The notes under the pieces were generated by a model, which saw nothing but the letters and a program-made list of their open reading frames with translations, was not told where the DNA came from and did not search any database. The translations under genes and the position numbers were made by a program. Positions 36,804 through 48,700 of a DNA stretch of 64,000 bases are shown here, piece by piece (positions within the stretch are counted from its first letter, which is position 1; each line of letters opens with the position of its first letter). Source of the DNA: Turritopsis dohrnii (lineage: Eukaryota > Cnidaria > Hydrozoa > Anthoathecata > Oceaniidae); contig BQMF02000217.1 in assembly GCA_027922465.2 (NCBI GenBank), forward strand, positions 310,001-374,000, given 5' to 3'.

Positions 36804-38520
36804 TAAAAACTTTCAAGCGAAACACAAGATATTCATCTAATTGCCACGATCACACTGTCAGCATCCCAAAATCATCAAAAAATTTTTACCAACAAAGTTT
36901 CATTCCTCGCTCCTCCACTCTCTGGAATTCTTTACCCCAGTCTGTTTTTCCTTCTCATTATAATCTTCAACACTTTAAATGTAATGTCCATCGTCACCTT
37001 TCCTCCTTGTACCTCAATACACATTAAAGGTTTTAAACCTTGTATTGAGCGACTAATAAAAAAAAAAGTGCTTTTTCTTCAAATTTTGATATCACTGATT
37101 AAATATTTTATTTTTATCTTATCATCACCCCTGTTTAATGCAGCAGTCGCTCGTTTTTTTTAGTAAAAAATGAGGATTTGTTTTTCATTTAATTTCACAA
37201 ACATGTTTTATCAATTATACGATGTCAAGAAAGAATGAGTGTGCATCGCGTCGCTCTTCTCCGCTAAAGTAACGATTATAATGATAATGTTTTTTGTCAT
37301 GTTTTTTTTGTAGCGACGAAGAACAAACAATTTTCCTTGCAATACAGTAACATCTACTTTGTTCGATGAATTCATTGAATATTGTTAGGAGTAATGTAAT
37401 GACTTCCAGTGTACTGAAAGAAAGTGCCATTCATTTTATTCCCATACAAAACAAGTAAAAAATAATGTACGCAACCTAATATTTTATAAAATACACGTAC
37501 AAAATAATCGCTAGTTGGTGTTCGTGCACGAACAAGTAATGTTTTTCTATCGTACATTGACATTGAAAAAGTCCTAATATTTGTACGTCACGTACACCAT
37601 TTGTCAAGCCCTGGGTCTTACCGTAATATCTGGCATTGCAGCCAGAACACTTATAATAATAAACGAGACCTGATCTCAAAAACTTGGGAATTTTATCCTT
37701 AAATTGAAAAAAAGTATTAATGTGGTGAGGCGACTTAAAAACTATGCGTAAATTACAATGACATAAGTTTTCCTTGAAAATTCTAGATAAGCGACGGCGA
37801 AGCTCTAAAGATAATTGACCTAAATATGGTAAAGAAATAAACACGTCCTTTTTAGGAATGGTACAAACAGGTTCGTTATGGCGAAAACGTTTACTCAAAA
37901 AAACTGTAATACAAAAATCATCTCTAGGATAGTTATTTTTACTAAAAATGGACTTAAGTTTTTCAACCTCTATATGAAAAAGACTCCAACTGGAGCAAAG
38001 CTACAAAACAAGAGTGAGTAGACAAGACCGTGTTTAAAATGTTCTGGTATAAAACTGTGAAAATTGGAGAACACACCACTAAACGTGGGTTTACGATAAA
38101 TACTAGTGACAAAATGACCATTATCTCGAGTTATATTGACATCCATAAAAGAAAGAACGTTGTTAGATTCCTCTTCAACAGTAAAACTAATATTCTTATG
38201 TTTGGAATTTATGTATGATAAGAAAGGTTGAACTTTATCCACAGAAGAAAATAAAACAAAAATATTGTCTACATAGCGTCTATAGTATAATGGTTTGATA
38301 TCCTTGGGGCAATTTTTTATCCACTGTTGTTCAAAATAGCACATAAAAGCATTAGCTAATGTAGGTCCCAGTGGTGAACCCATGGCTACACCATCAACTT
38401 GCTTATAATAATTACCATTAAACAAAAAGAAAGATTCAGTGGTAGCAAGACGTAAAATGTTACGTAAAATGTTACAAATGACAAAAACATCATGCACATT
38501 TGTGGACGAATGCAGTCACG

Positions 38521-40080
38521 TTTTTGGTGTGCTAAATTTGAAGATGCTTCTCAGTATGAGTTCTCCAGAATAAGAGCAAGGTAATTATACCCAATTATAC
38601 ATTGATAATGTGAAGAAACAAAAACCGAGTTAGAGTGATTTGAAAACTGTTTGAGTTCATGAAAATGCTATAATTGCAGATTTTTTAGTGCCACGAAAGA
38701 ACTCTGCCCTGGACCCAGACCCCCCTACAAACTATTTTTAAACTCAATCTTCCCAAAAGAAACGGTAGTAGCTAAAAGTGCTTGGAAATATGCCTGTTAC
38801 ATTGTATCCCCAATTGAATGCAGTGTTTTGGGGGAAATATGTCTACAATCAATAGCGATAACTGAGATTTTCTGGGGTTTGTGATATTGGTGATGGGGTG
38901 ATGAAATTGCTTCTCCTAATATTGACTGGGTGGTTTAATGCAGAATGCTATGAATTTTTCCTGATAGAATCCAGTGCGGAATCCAGGAGTAATTTTTTTC
39001 TTAGATTAGTGTCAGCCGAATGGTTAGTGTTGAGGGATGGAAAATTTTTTAATTTAGGAAAATACACTTCCAAAATACAATCCATATGTCTTACAAAATG
39101 TGCTGGATTCTTAAATTTTGAAGTTTTAAAAGGCAGACAAGTGGGGGACGTTTTAACTTGTGAACCTGAAATATGAGGATTGAATGTCAATGCAATGCTC
39201 GACTCTCTCAGTCTTAACTTTACATGCATGTCTGCAATTCTCTTGTCTTTGTATGTCTGCAAAAATAGTAATAGTTTCTATTAACGATGGAGGAGTGATT
39301 ACAGGTGTTTGTTTTGCTTTGTAGGACCTTTTACTCACATTGCATAACTTTTTCCGTAATTTCTTTTTACCAGTACATTTTAAGTAAAAATATTTCTTGA
39401 ATTCATGTAGAGCAATAAATTTTCTTTCCAACAGTGTATAAAATGATATATTTACATAAATAATAAGGAAGAGATTAGTCTGAAAAACTATCAAAAATAC
39501 GGACTTTTGTGTGCTTCTTTGAGCTCCAAGTCCTGAAGAAAAAGGTTTTTTGAATGTTTTTCAGATGTGTCGATTCCTCGCAATCAGTGGAAACAAAGTG
39601 TGCCCGCGAATCTCAATTAATGTTTTTGTTCAAGAGAAAAACAGTTTTGTGTAATAATAGCCTATTGATTACATCTGTCAAAAAAAAAAAAAATGAAAAA
39701 AAAATAATTGACTTTTAAAATGTATGCTGAGCCCTTAAATAACTTTGCAAGTACAAGTTTATTTACTTATAATTCTCAATGTTTATTCATTAAGATATAG
39801 GTGTGAAGCTGTTAAAAGTTATAAGGCTATTTAGAATGATTTTGAGTACATTTGTTGATATTTAGCCAGAACTTACTGAAATACCACGTATTACCAGAAT
39901 TTGGAATTTTTTTGCCAAATGTCGAAAATTTTGGGATCTAGACTCTCTAAAATGTCTTTAAAATCAACTTCTCTGTGATTTTTGAGCATAAAAATAACAA
40001 CCCAACATTATTAACTTCATTGTTTTTCCATTCATTTTTTTGACCAATAGATTTTTTCTTTTCAGTCTTGTCATTATGAG
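38521..40080. other. Repeat-derived region, no intact gene
   Basis: Minus-strand frames at 38948-39262 and 39153-39494 may be old retroelement pieces, but I recognise no domain. The stretch 39130-39220 (GACAAGTGGGGGACGTT...GACTCTCTCAGTCTTAACT) recurs at about 44500-44590, so it is part of a dispersed repeat. Confidence 0.4.
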
Positions 40081-40084
40081 GCAC

Positions 40085-40420
40085 ACTCCTAGAGTTAGTT
40101 AAGACGCGCTTTTAATCGCGCACATAGATACGCTTTAAAAACATGCTCAACTTATTATATTAGTTTTCGTGCTCATTGACAGTGAAGGATAACTTAGGTA
40201 TATTAAGTGATTATTCACCAATTTGCTGTTGCTAGGGAGAATGGCCACCGTTGCTAACGTAATTTTGAAATTTCCTTCGTTTTATGAATTCATTTTTTCA
40301 CCTAACGAAAGAATATGGAAACAAAAGTGGTACCAGCAGGACTCGTTTTCGTGTTATTCAATGAAATTAAAAAGCATCTTAGTATCCACTCCCTTTACAA
40401 TCAGAGAAATGGAAGCTTAA
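40085..40420. repeat. Segment duplicated in inverted orientation at 43.67-46.68 kb
   Basis: 40085-40310 reappears inverted at about 46440-46670. 40311-40420 reappears inverted at about 43680-43780. It includes GGGAGAATGGCCACCGTTGC, an ATG in good context. In the 46-kb copy this is followed by GCTAAG|GTAATT, a plausible exon end. It could be a first exon (MATVA...) of a gene or of a transposon. Confidence 0.6.
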
Positions 40421-41637
40421 CCGCGGGTTTCCACAAACAGAAACTTACGAAAGTTACGCTCAAAATAAAACATCGTTGATGGAACTCATTTAAAATGAAA
40501 TGATGCAAACAAAAGAAGAAGTTGAATTGGAAGAAAAAGATTCAAAATAGAAAATTAATCTCAGCCAGCTGACTTTCAGCTTTTAGTTGAATTGATTTCT
40601 TCATTCATTAGTTCGGATATATTTTGTTTTGCGAAGTTGTTTACGTGCTCGATATCACGTTACGAAGGTAATGTAAATTCAGCCTGTAAAGTATTTACTA
40701 TTAAATACTTTTTCCTACTATAACATAAAAATATTAAAATTTTATGGGAAAACGTAATGTATACAATTGGGAATTTTCTGACAATTGGGAATATCGCATT
40801 ATACACGGTATGACAGGGCTGGCTTAAGCCCTGTATCTTCATCTAAATACAGAACGAATTACCTGAGAATCTAGCCAATGAAATTGTAAACATTAGATTA
40901 GATTCATTAGTTTCTTAGCTTGATTGGTGTATATGTTAAGATGCTGAATGTCTGTACACTAGTTTTATAGAAGACTTAAAAACTAAAATTGTTCTCTTTT
41001 TTTTTTACAACTTTTACTTAATAAACATTATCCTTGGGTGCCCATACCGGTCAAACGCTACCAAAATACATCTGGATTCAGCACTAGACTCATTCTAAAA
41101 TACAAGTGGGTTGCACATTCCCTTCTATGTATATGATTTGCAAAAGACTGAGATAACTTACGAAAGGATGTTTCTTTCAAAGTTTGTACAGGAATCCACC
41201 AGAAGACACCAGAAATTTTTAATAGTTTTTTGTTTTTATTGTTGATTGATCTCATTTGAAATCCTTTAATCCTTTATGATTGTTTTAATTTTATAACATT
41301 AAATGTTGAATATTTTTGATAATGTGATGTTCTCATTGACACACTATCTTCTTTAAAGATAGAAAAAAACCTTTTGCACTATATTGTGCTCCATTAAAAA
41401 GGATTAATGGATAAATTAGCTAATGTATACAGTAACCTAATATTAAATTTAATATTAAGGTGTATGAGATTATAAACTATAAGGCTTAGTCCTTACCAGG
41501 TGCTAAGTATTACTGTGATATCCTTAGCACATAAAATTAAAAAATCATTTGGTGAGGATGAATAAATAAATAAATAAATAATAAAGGACCTGTAAATTAA
41601 ACAATAGGTTATCAAAATATGAGCTAAATAAAATTAA

Positions 41638-41724
41638 AACAACAACAAAGTTTCTTTACGAAGCTTTTCGGATTTATCCGAATAAATCCGAAAAGCTTTG
41701 TAAAGAAACTTTGTTGTTGTTTTA
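41638..41724. repeat. Near-perfect palindrome of about 87 bp
   Basis: AACAACAACAAAGTTTCTTT-AC-AAGCTTTTCGGATTTAT is followed after a few bases by its exact complement, with one difference. It could form a long hairpin or cruciform. It directly abuts the TTAA element that starts at 41726. Confidence 0.85.
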
Positions 41725-41725
41725 A

Positions 41726-42551
41726 AGGAGAACTAAACTAAAAAAATTACAAGTTCATTTTTTTGCCCTATTTGAAACAGCTTTAAAAATGATGAAAGTC
41801 AGTTTTTGAATTTTCAAAAAATCTTTTTTCGTTCTTGAGATATTGCCGTTTAAAGTTTTTTCCCGAAACATGATCTCCATGGCAACGTGACATCACAACG
41901 TTCAAGAAGATATTGCTGACATATAAATATGTGAATAACTCAGAATGTTTTAATGATTTATTGTTAGAACATTGCATGTAGAGTGGTAAATAACTGCAGT
42001 TGTGAAAACAGCAAAGAAATTTATTGCCACTGTTACCCCGACTCAGTTCCAGCTCTCTGTCAATTTTTGCTGACAAAGCTATAATAACATCATCCAAAAC
42101 TATTACTATGATGAATTTCACTTTAACTTATGCCCAGTGAAAACTGTCCCATTTTCTAAAATTTCGTTTCCCTTACCTGAGTAGATCTCCATTTGTAGCT
42201 TTGTCAGCAAAAAACAGAAAAGGCCTGGAAACAAGCCAGGGTAACTATGGCAACAATTATTTTTAGTGACTTGATACCTGTACGGGTTTGTCACTATACA
42301 TACAAAATTTAAGCAGTGCATCACTTATATTTCTTGAGTTATTTACATATTTGTATGTCAGCAATTTCTTCTTGAACATTGTGATGTCACGTTGCCATGG
42401 AGATCAAGTTTTGAGGAAAAACTTTAAATGACAATATCTCGGGAACGAAAAAAGATTTTTTGAAAATTCAAAAACTGACTTTCATCATTTTTAAAGCTGT
42501 TTCAAATAGGGCAAAAAAATGAACTTGTAATTTTTTTAGTTTAGTTCCCCT
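41726..42551. mobile_element. TTAA foldback element with arms of about 230 bp
   Basis: TTAA flanks both ends (41722-41725 and 42552-42555). The ends are AGGAGAACTAAAC and GTTTAGTTCCCCT. The arms remain nearly identical over about 230 bp, including CTCCATGGCAACGTGACATC and its inverse, with a centre of about 350 bp. TTAA suggests piggyBac- or Kolobok-type mobilisation. No transposase is present. Confidence 0.8.
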
Positions 42552-42703
42552 TTAATGGTACAATGGTACATGGTACAATGGTAAAAGTAATTCTTAGTTC
42601 TCTGGTGAATTGGACTAAAGGCAAAATTTTCATCTTGTTGATTATAAAGAAAGATGTAAGATATTTATTGGAACTGTATTTTCTTTTCTATGTCACTTGA
42701 AAG

Positions 42704-45700
42704 CAAGTCGATTGAAATTTCTTCTGGAAAGAGATGAGGAGAGACAAAGACGGAAAGCGATCCAAACTTTATCTGAGGTGAGGAAACTAACATTTAAAAA
42801 AAATTTAAGAAAAATGTCTGTTTCTATTTTCGTTAGTATTAATGGAAAATTACTTTAGATAGCATATTTTTGTCCACTCGGTTTCTTCTACTTTACGCAG
42901 TGTATCAATGACTTAGGGTAAGTGATCTTCCAATGTAGGACAGTAATGAGTTATCAAGAGTAAATAACAAGTGTAAAAGTAGAAAATGGGAAATTTTAGA
43001 AAATAGAAAATAAGGAATTTTCCTATTGTTTTGCGTGCATTGGCAAATAAGATTAACTACAACCGTTTCTCATTTCAAGTATCTTCTATTAAAGATAACG
43101 AACTATTATGTAGAGCTTAGGGTTGTGCCATGCTGATGTCAGCAGAAATAGAACAATTGGGAAATGGTCTGGGAACAAGCAACTGTTTATTATTAATCAA
43201 GAGCTCAACCTATGTGGAGATTATCTCACATAAAAACTGCTGACGACCTTATGTAGTTCATTATCTTAAATGGTAAAAAATCACTTGGCTGAAAAAATTA
43301 ATTTTTGTGGTCCCTCCACCGAGCTTGCATTGTTATATTAATTTGCACTCCCCATTCAATGATTACATTTAGAGAAACAGATATTCGGGGTACGAGTTTC
43401 CGAACCCTACAGATATGATTCCATTGATTGCGAACCAGTCATCGGTGGAACACCAGTTACAAGAGCAAGTCAATTTTTATCAGGTATCCATTGTTGCACA
43501 AATTAAATCCATAATAAATATAAAAAGAAAATTGTTTCATTATGAACTGAAAATTGAAGTGCAGCGCTGCAAATAATTTTTTTACACCAGCCAGTCATCG
43601 TGATCATTAAAAGTCAAAATCTGCCGGTCACATGGCTATATTGCCGGTCAAGTCAAACTTGAAAAATGTAAACATACCATTTCACTGTTATTGTAAAGAG
43701 AGCTGGAGACTAAGAGGCTTTTTAATTTCATTGAATAACACGAAAACGAGTCCTGCTGGTACCACTTATATTTTCATATTCTTCAGTCTTCTCCTTTTAA
43801 GAACACCATGCGTGCGGTAAAATGCACTCGTAAAATTTCCTACACGTGCGAATCATACCTTATCAATGCGATCACACATTGTTCGAAATTTATGCGTGCG
43901 ATCTGATATTTTACGTGATTGGAAAATATACCTCCTTTTAGTAACCTTGAAACTAAAACATGTCCATCTCGTTATCACTCTGGCTCTCATCCTCAATATA
44001 TTTTTATTCGTTATTTGACTCATCACTTTCTTCATCAGTTGGTCCAGTTCTGTCATCTTCATCAACAGCGATCTTCTTACGTCGACGTTCATTATCGTTG
44101 AGTTGAAGTTTCCTATTTTTCTGCAAATGAATATCAACTGCACACTCGATAACTCAGCTCGCTCATAATCAGACCAAATGTGACATGGAAAGCGAAAAGG
44201 GACCATTTGCATATTACGCGTAATTTTATTTTTCTTACGGCGTAAGAAGTTTATTTTATTAAAAATTACGCTTACGTAAGCGTAATTCTTCTTACGCTAG
44301 CGTAAGAATTTTAAAGTTTTTCTTACGGCTTACGCCTTACGCCGTAAGAAAGAATTCTAAAAATTACGCTTACGTAAGCGTAATTTTTCTTACGGCTTAC
44401 GGCGTAAGAATTACAAAAATTACGCTTATGTAAGCGTAATTTTTAAAAAAAGTAAATTTCTTATGCCGTAAGAAAAATAAGTTCATTGTCTTTAATTTTA
44501 GAATGTAAACAAGTGGGGGACGTTAAACTTGTGAACCCCAAACACAAGGATTGAGCGCCAATGCAAAGCTCGACTCTCTCAATCTTAACTTCCTTGTCTA
44601 CATGGCCGAAACAATAAGTGCATTATATTGAAGTTTCATGGAGTTTGAAGTTTCGTAAAGTGTGGTCAAAAGTGTCTTGCCATTGATTGACTAAAACGAT
44701 CAAACGAATGTTTTTTGGGTTTTTTTTATTAAGGTTCGTTAAATAACTTTAACAGTACACTTTAAATAAGCAAACAAACCCATAGAAAAGCCCTTTCACT
44801 TTTTCTTGGATTTGCCACTGATTACAGTAAAATGTTACACTCAAGTTAATTATGCTTGAGTAATCATTTATTGTGTTACACTTTCGGAGTGTAAAGTATT
44901 ACTCTTAATAACATCTTATTCTGTACGGATTTCCACGACTTTCAGAAAAGCGTCTTCAACCTTATGATGAAAAACTGAAGGAAACAGGTATGTATTTTTA
45001 TTTAAATGAAGGTGAGTATTTCAAAAGAGAACTTTTGCAACTCGTCAAGCCGACGTTAAAATGTATTCATTTCCCTTTCCTTCCATTCATCCTACACTCA
45101 TCCTGTGTCCCAGACTATTATCGGAATAAAGTTACAGAAGTCAATAAAAATCGCTAGAAATGGTGAACATACATTTTTATGAAAATAAAGAACGTTTTTA
45201 TGAAAACAAAGATAAAACGTTTTCCACAAGGGATCATCGAATCGAACGAACAACTTAAAATAGAATTAAAGCGGACGGTTTCTATTCGTAGTAACTTTCG
45301 ATATAACTGATTGTATGTTTATCTTTGACTGAATGAGAACCAGGTAAAAAAGTTTTCGAACATCAGTGAAAAATACGATGGTTGATTATGTTGACATGTG
45401 CGTGCAACAAAAGATTAAGTTTGCATAAGATATATCACTCTTTGTGCACTCTTTGAATATGTAAAAGTCAAATAAATTATGCAATATTATAACAAAAAAA
45501 GCCTCAGCTGCCGACCATTGAAAAATAATTTGTAAACTGACTTCATAAAATTAAAACTCGTATTATGAATAATGCACAAGAAATAATAGTTTTATGGACT
45601 TGTGTTTCCCCCTTTATAAAGTTTTATTGCTGAAACTTTTTTTCAGGAAGTGACTGGGAAGTCTATTTATTTTCATAATCATATAAAACATATTGATCAT

Positions 45701-48700
45701 GTTTACCTCAAAATTCTTAACGTGAGCTTTTAAAAATGTATCGTACTTGATGTAAAATTTATTTTATTAAAAATTACGCTTACGTAAGCGTAATTCTTCT
45801 TACGCTAGCGTAAGAATTTTAATGTTTTTCTTACGGCTTACGCCTTACGCCGTAAGAATTCTAAAAATTACGCTGACGTAAGCGTAATTTTTCTTACGGC
45901 TTACGGATTACGCCTTACGGCTTACGGCTTACGCTAGCGTAAGAAAAATTGCAATGGCTTGTCTTCCTTACGGCGTAATTTTAATGTGAATTAATATGGA
46001 AATTACGCCTAGTCAGCAGAATTTATTACGGCAAACAGGCGTAATTTTCTGGCAAATGGTCCCTTTTCGCTTTCCATGTCACAAATAGAGTCGTTGCACT
46101 TGATATTTATTGCAATTTCAACAAAAACTTATTGAATGAAATGACTAGAAGACTTTACAATTTTCGCAAGTCGAACAATAAGGGCACGTGACATCGAAGA
46201 AAAATGTATGAGAAAAAAATATTACACTCTGGAAATCATTTCTAAATGGAAACCAGGTGACTGTAATTCCGCGGCATTTGTTGACTCGTTAAAATCATAC
46301 GCTATGCTCACGAACAAACAATTTTTTACACGGTGATGGCGAATTGGCGCGTGCGATCAAATATACGCCTAGGACTTTTTACGCGTGTGACAGTGCATGC
46401 GCGTGCGATTGTACTCGTCAAAAGGAGAAGACTGATTCTTTCGTTAGGTGAACAATAGAATTCATATAATGAAGGAAATTTCAAAATTACCTTAGCAACG
46501 GTGGCCATTCTCCCTAGAAACAAAAAATTGGTGAATAATCAATAAATATACCTAAGTTATCCTTTGTTGCCAATTGAGCACGGAAACTAATATAATAAGT
46601 TGAGCATGTTCTAGTTCATATAAATAGTTGAGCATGTTTTTAAAGCGTATCTTCGTGCGCGACTATAACGCTATCAAGCAATCATCGTATTTCACAAAAT
46701 CTGATGGTTCTTTCGTTTAAATAAAATTAATTCTGACCGGTCAAGTTGATCAACCATAAGAAAAAATACACGATCAAGTGCCTTATATCGCCGGTCTTTG
46801 ATCCCTGACCGCCCGTTATTTGCAGCGCTGGAAGTAGAACTGCGCATTCTAACTTTCCCTTCCCAAAATGAAGGATAAGAAGGATAAAAATGTAGCTGAT
46901 CAGATACGTTTGCAAATTTGTCGCACAATGTCCCAAAAATACTTATGTCACATAGCAAAAATGCTAAGGCAGACTATGATAAAGGGGTTTTTTTTGGAGT
47001 TTGTCCAGTTATACTTTAAATGAGGAAACCTTTGTTGTGTGATTTCTATGGCGTATTTTATCCTTAATCACCTAAATTGTTAAGACTTTTAAGATGAGTT
47101 CTTGGCATTTCTTGATAATTTTTTGATTGTGATTTGCAATGAAAACAAATCAATCTTTCATGCGATAAGACTTTTTTTGTTTTTAGGATGCACTAAAGAC
47201 ACTAAAAGAAAGATCGGAACAGATAGCTAATGAAAATGCAATGTTGTATGAGAGAATGAGACAAAGTATTGAAGAAGAGCAGACACTTGTGCTTGATCAT
47301 AATACTGGAGCATCCGAAAGTGAATATGAGGATGATAATGATGCCGATAGTTACAGAACATGTGCAGTACGAGATGCTGTGGCTGGAACTTTGAAACAAC
47401 CCAAGGAAAGGCTGCTAAGAACAAAAGCCGAGTGCGACACGGAGGTAATCTTAATGTTGTGGTACATGGTCACATAGTCTTGTAGGGAATGGTGGTTAAT
47501 TTTGATTTTAATTCTCAGAAGAAACGGTCGGCTGTCAAGCATTCAATATCTGATGTTTCCAACCAAGAGCAACAGATGAATGATAGTGAAGAAATTTCCC
47601 GAGAAAACATAAAAGAAGTCAAGGTTTTTTATTTGATACTATCTAAATGATTGCTATTTTACAATTGAGAAACTTTCTCATTTATCATTTTGACAAAGAA
47701 AAACCCATTTACATCCTAATTCCATAGCACCATATGACTTTTTTAAACAAGAGTACCAGAACAGCAGAAGTGCAAACAGATTCAATGAGCTTCCCATCAA
47801 ACTTTATGGAAGGGCATATGTTGCTTTCAGAGGAAATGGTGAGATGTTTATTTTCATTGTGTTTGATTGATATGTAGTGCAAATGCATTTAGATTTATTT
47901 CAAGGACAGAAAGATAACTATATGGATATTCCCTTAAGGATAAAATGCAAAAGATTTATGAAACAAAGACTAAACACCTAAAGAGCTTGTTGAATACCAC
48001 ACGAAAACAAGCAGAAGAACAGCAGGATGAAATAATGAAACTCAAAAGGTAAACACAGCAATTCATACAAGCTGGCATATTTGAAACTATTTACTATAGT
48101 GTGAATGACAACAGGCATCTTTTCCTTATGATCTTAATTATGATCTTAATTACACAGTCTGCAGAACAATATACAAACAAGCAAGAAGATAAGTTAAGAC
48201 AAAAGATAAGACAAGTGATTCAAAGTATTGAGCTATTACCTTATGCATATGAAATTGAATACCATTTAATTTTCTGCAATTTTGGAATCAAAAAGGTATT
48301 CTTCAGAAACCAATGATTATTTCAGTGAATGATGAAATAAAATGAGAAAGTTACATTTTACAGATTGAAAACATGAACACTAAAGAAATGCACCCTTGAT
48401 GACAAAGTAAGAATGAGTGTTGAGGTTCAAAATGTGCCTTTTATTAATTTAAAAGTGTTGGGTCAACTTTATTGTAACTGCCTATTAACTCGGTTATTTG
48501 ACAAAGCTCATTATTCATTTTCTGGATGGACCTTAATGTAATTGCAAATCATGTTTTTAGTCAATGCTTAAGATTATGTTAAGGCTGGATGATAAAACAG
48601 TCATTAGAGCCATTGTGTTGTGTCAAAAAAAAACAAAAACAACAACTTGTATTTTGCTTCTTACGTATCATTTTGTTTGCACTCAATTTTTCAGTTTTCA

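Larger units (their letters stand above)
34800..37060 (+). pseudogene. LINE (CR1/Jockey-like) with endonuclease and reverse-transcriptase remnants
   Basis: 35227-35475 reads NISFTNVRDFRTNFSHIHAF and RRKDSKTHMHGLGVYLRDNL, the start of an AP-type endonuclease. Reverse-transcriptase pieces follow: ALDISKAFDKVWHTGLLKKL (about 35640-35700), SFRLLGITFSQDFSWRSYI and STIRPCIEYCCHLG (35951-36175), and LLDRIQKRICNAVG (36157-36366). The C-terminus, RSSTLWNSLPQSVF, resumes after a MITE at 36809. Internal deletions remove much of the endonuclease and the catalytic RT core (about 35480-35640 and 35800-35830). It ends in a short A-rich tail near 37060. Confidence 0.8.
34256..37613. mobile_element. hAT-like insertion with CAGGG ends inside the Penelope element
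   Basis: Ends CAGGGGTTGACAAAT and ATTTGTCAAGCCCTG are inverted repeats, flanked by GGTCTT on both sides (34250-34255 and 37614-37619). CAGGG-type ends occur in hAT elements, though these usually make 8-bp duplications. Inside are a fragment of the foldback unit (34500-34790), a LINE (about 34800-37060) and AT-rich arms. Confidence 0.7.
34014..38520 (-). pseudogene. Penelope-like element, interrupted by a 3.36-kb insertion
   Basis: On the minus strand 38497-37970 encodes a reverse transcriptase with GVAMGSPLGPTLANAF and RRYVDNIFVLF; the second catalytic Asp of the usual YVDD is Asn. From 37898 follow LVYYYKCSGCNARYYGKT, the start of the GIY-YIG endonuclease. The frame stops at 37614 in the insertion 34256-37613. 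It resumes at 34255 with KCHFKVRACEHLGI, in phase once one copy of the 6-bp AAGACC duplication is discounted. RT plus GIY-YIG is the hallmark of Penelope-like elements. The RT start is missing beyond about 38520. The copy is dead by truncation and by the catalytic change. Confidence 0.8.
43783..46435. mobile_element. Middle member of the nest, TTCT duplication
   Basis: Ends TCAGTCTTCTCCTTTT and AAAAGGAGAAGACTGA are exact inverted repeats. TTCT flanks both sides (43779-43782 and 46436-46439). The uninterrupted target is visible at about 40303-40318 (inverted). Both arms are rich in CGTGCGATC. Confidence 0.75.
43561..46830. mobile_element. Outer member of a three-level transposon nest in an SDCCAG8 intron
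   Basis: Ends GCAGCGCTGCAAATAA and TTATTTGCAGCGCTG are inverted. GAAGT flanks both (43556-43560 and 46831-46835). Between the ends and the next nested element it carries inverted pieces of the segment at 40085-40420. Confidence 0.65.

Noticed and set aside
40223..40420. ORF starting near MATVANVILKFPSF as a gene
   Set aside because: The ATG context is good but the frame beyond GTAATT is probably intron, and the segment is a repeat. Kept as a possible first exon only.
44949..44991. Possible SDCCAG8 exon reading KRLQPYDEKLKE
   Set aside because: It has plausible AG and GT borders, but no phase fits between 43483 and 47187, and it lies inside the innermost transposon. SDCCAG8 joins correctly without it.
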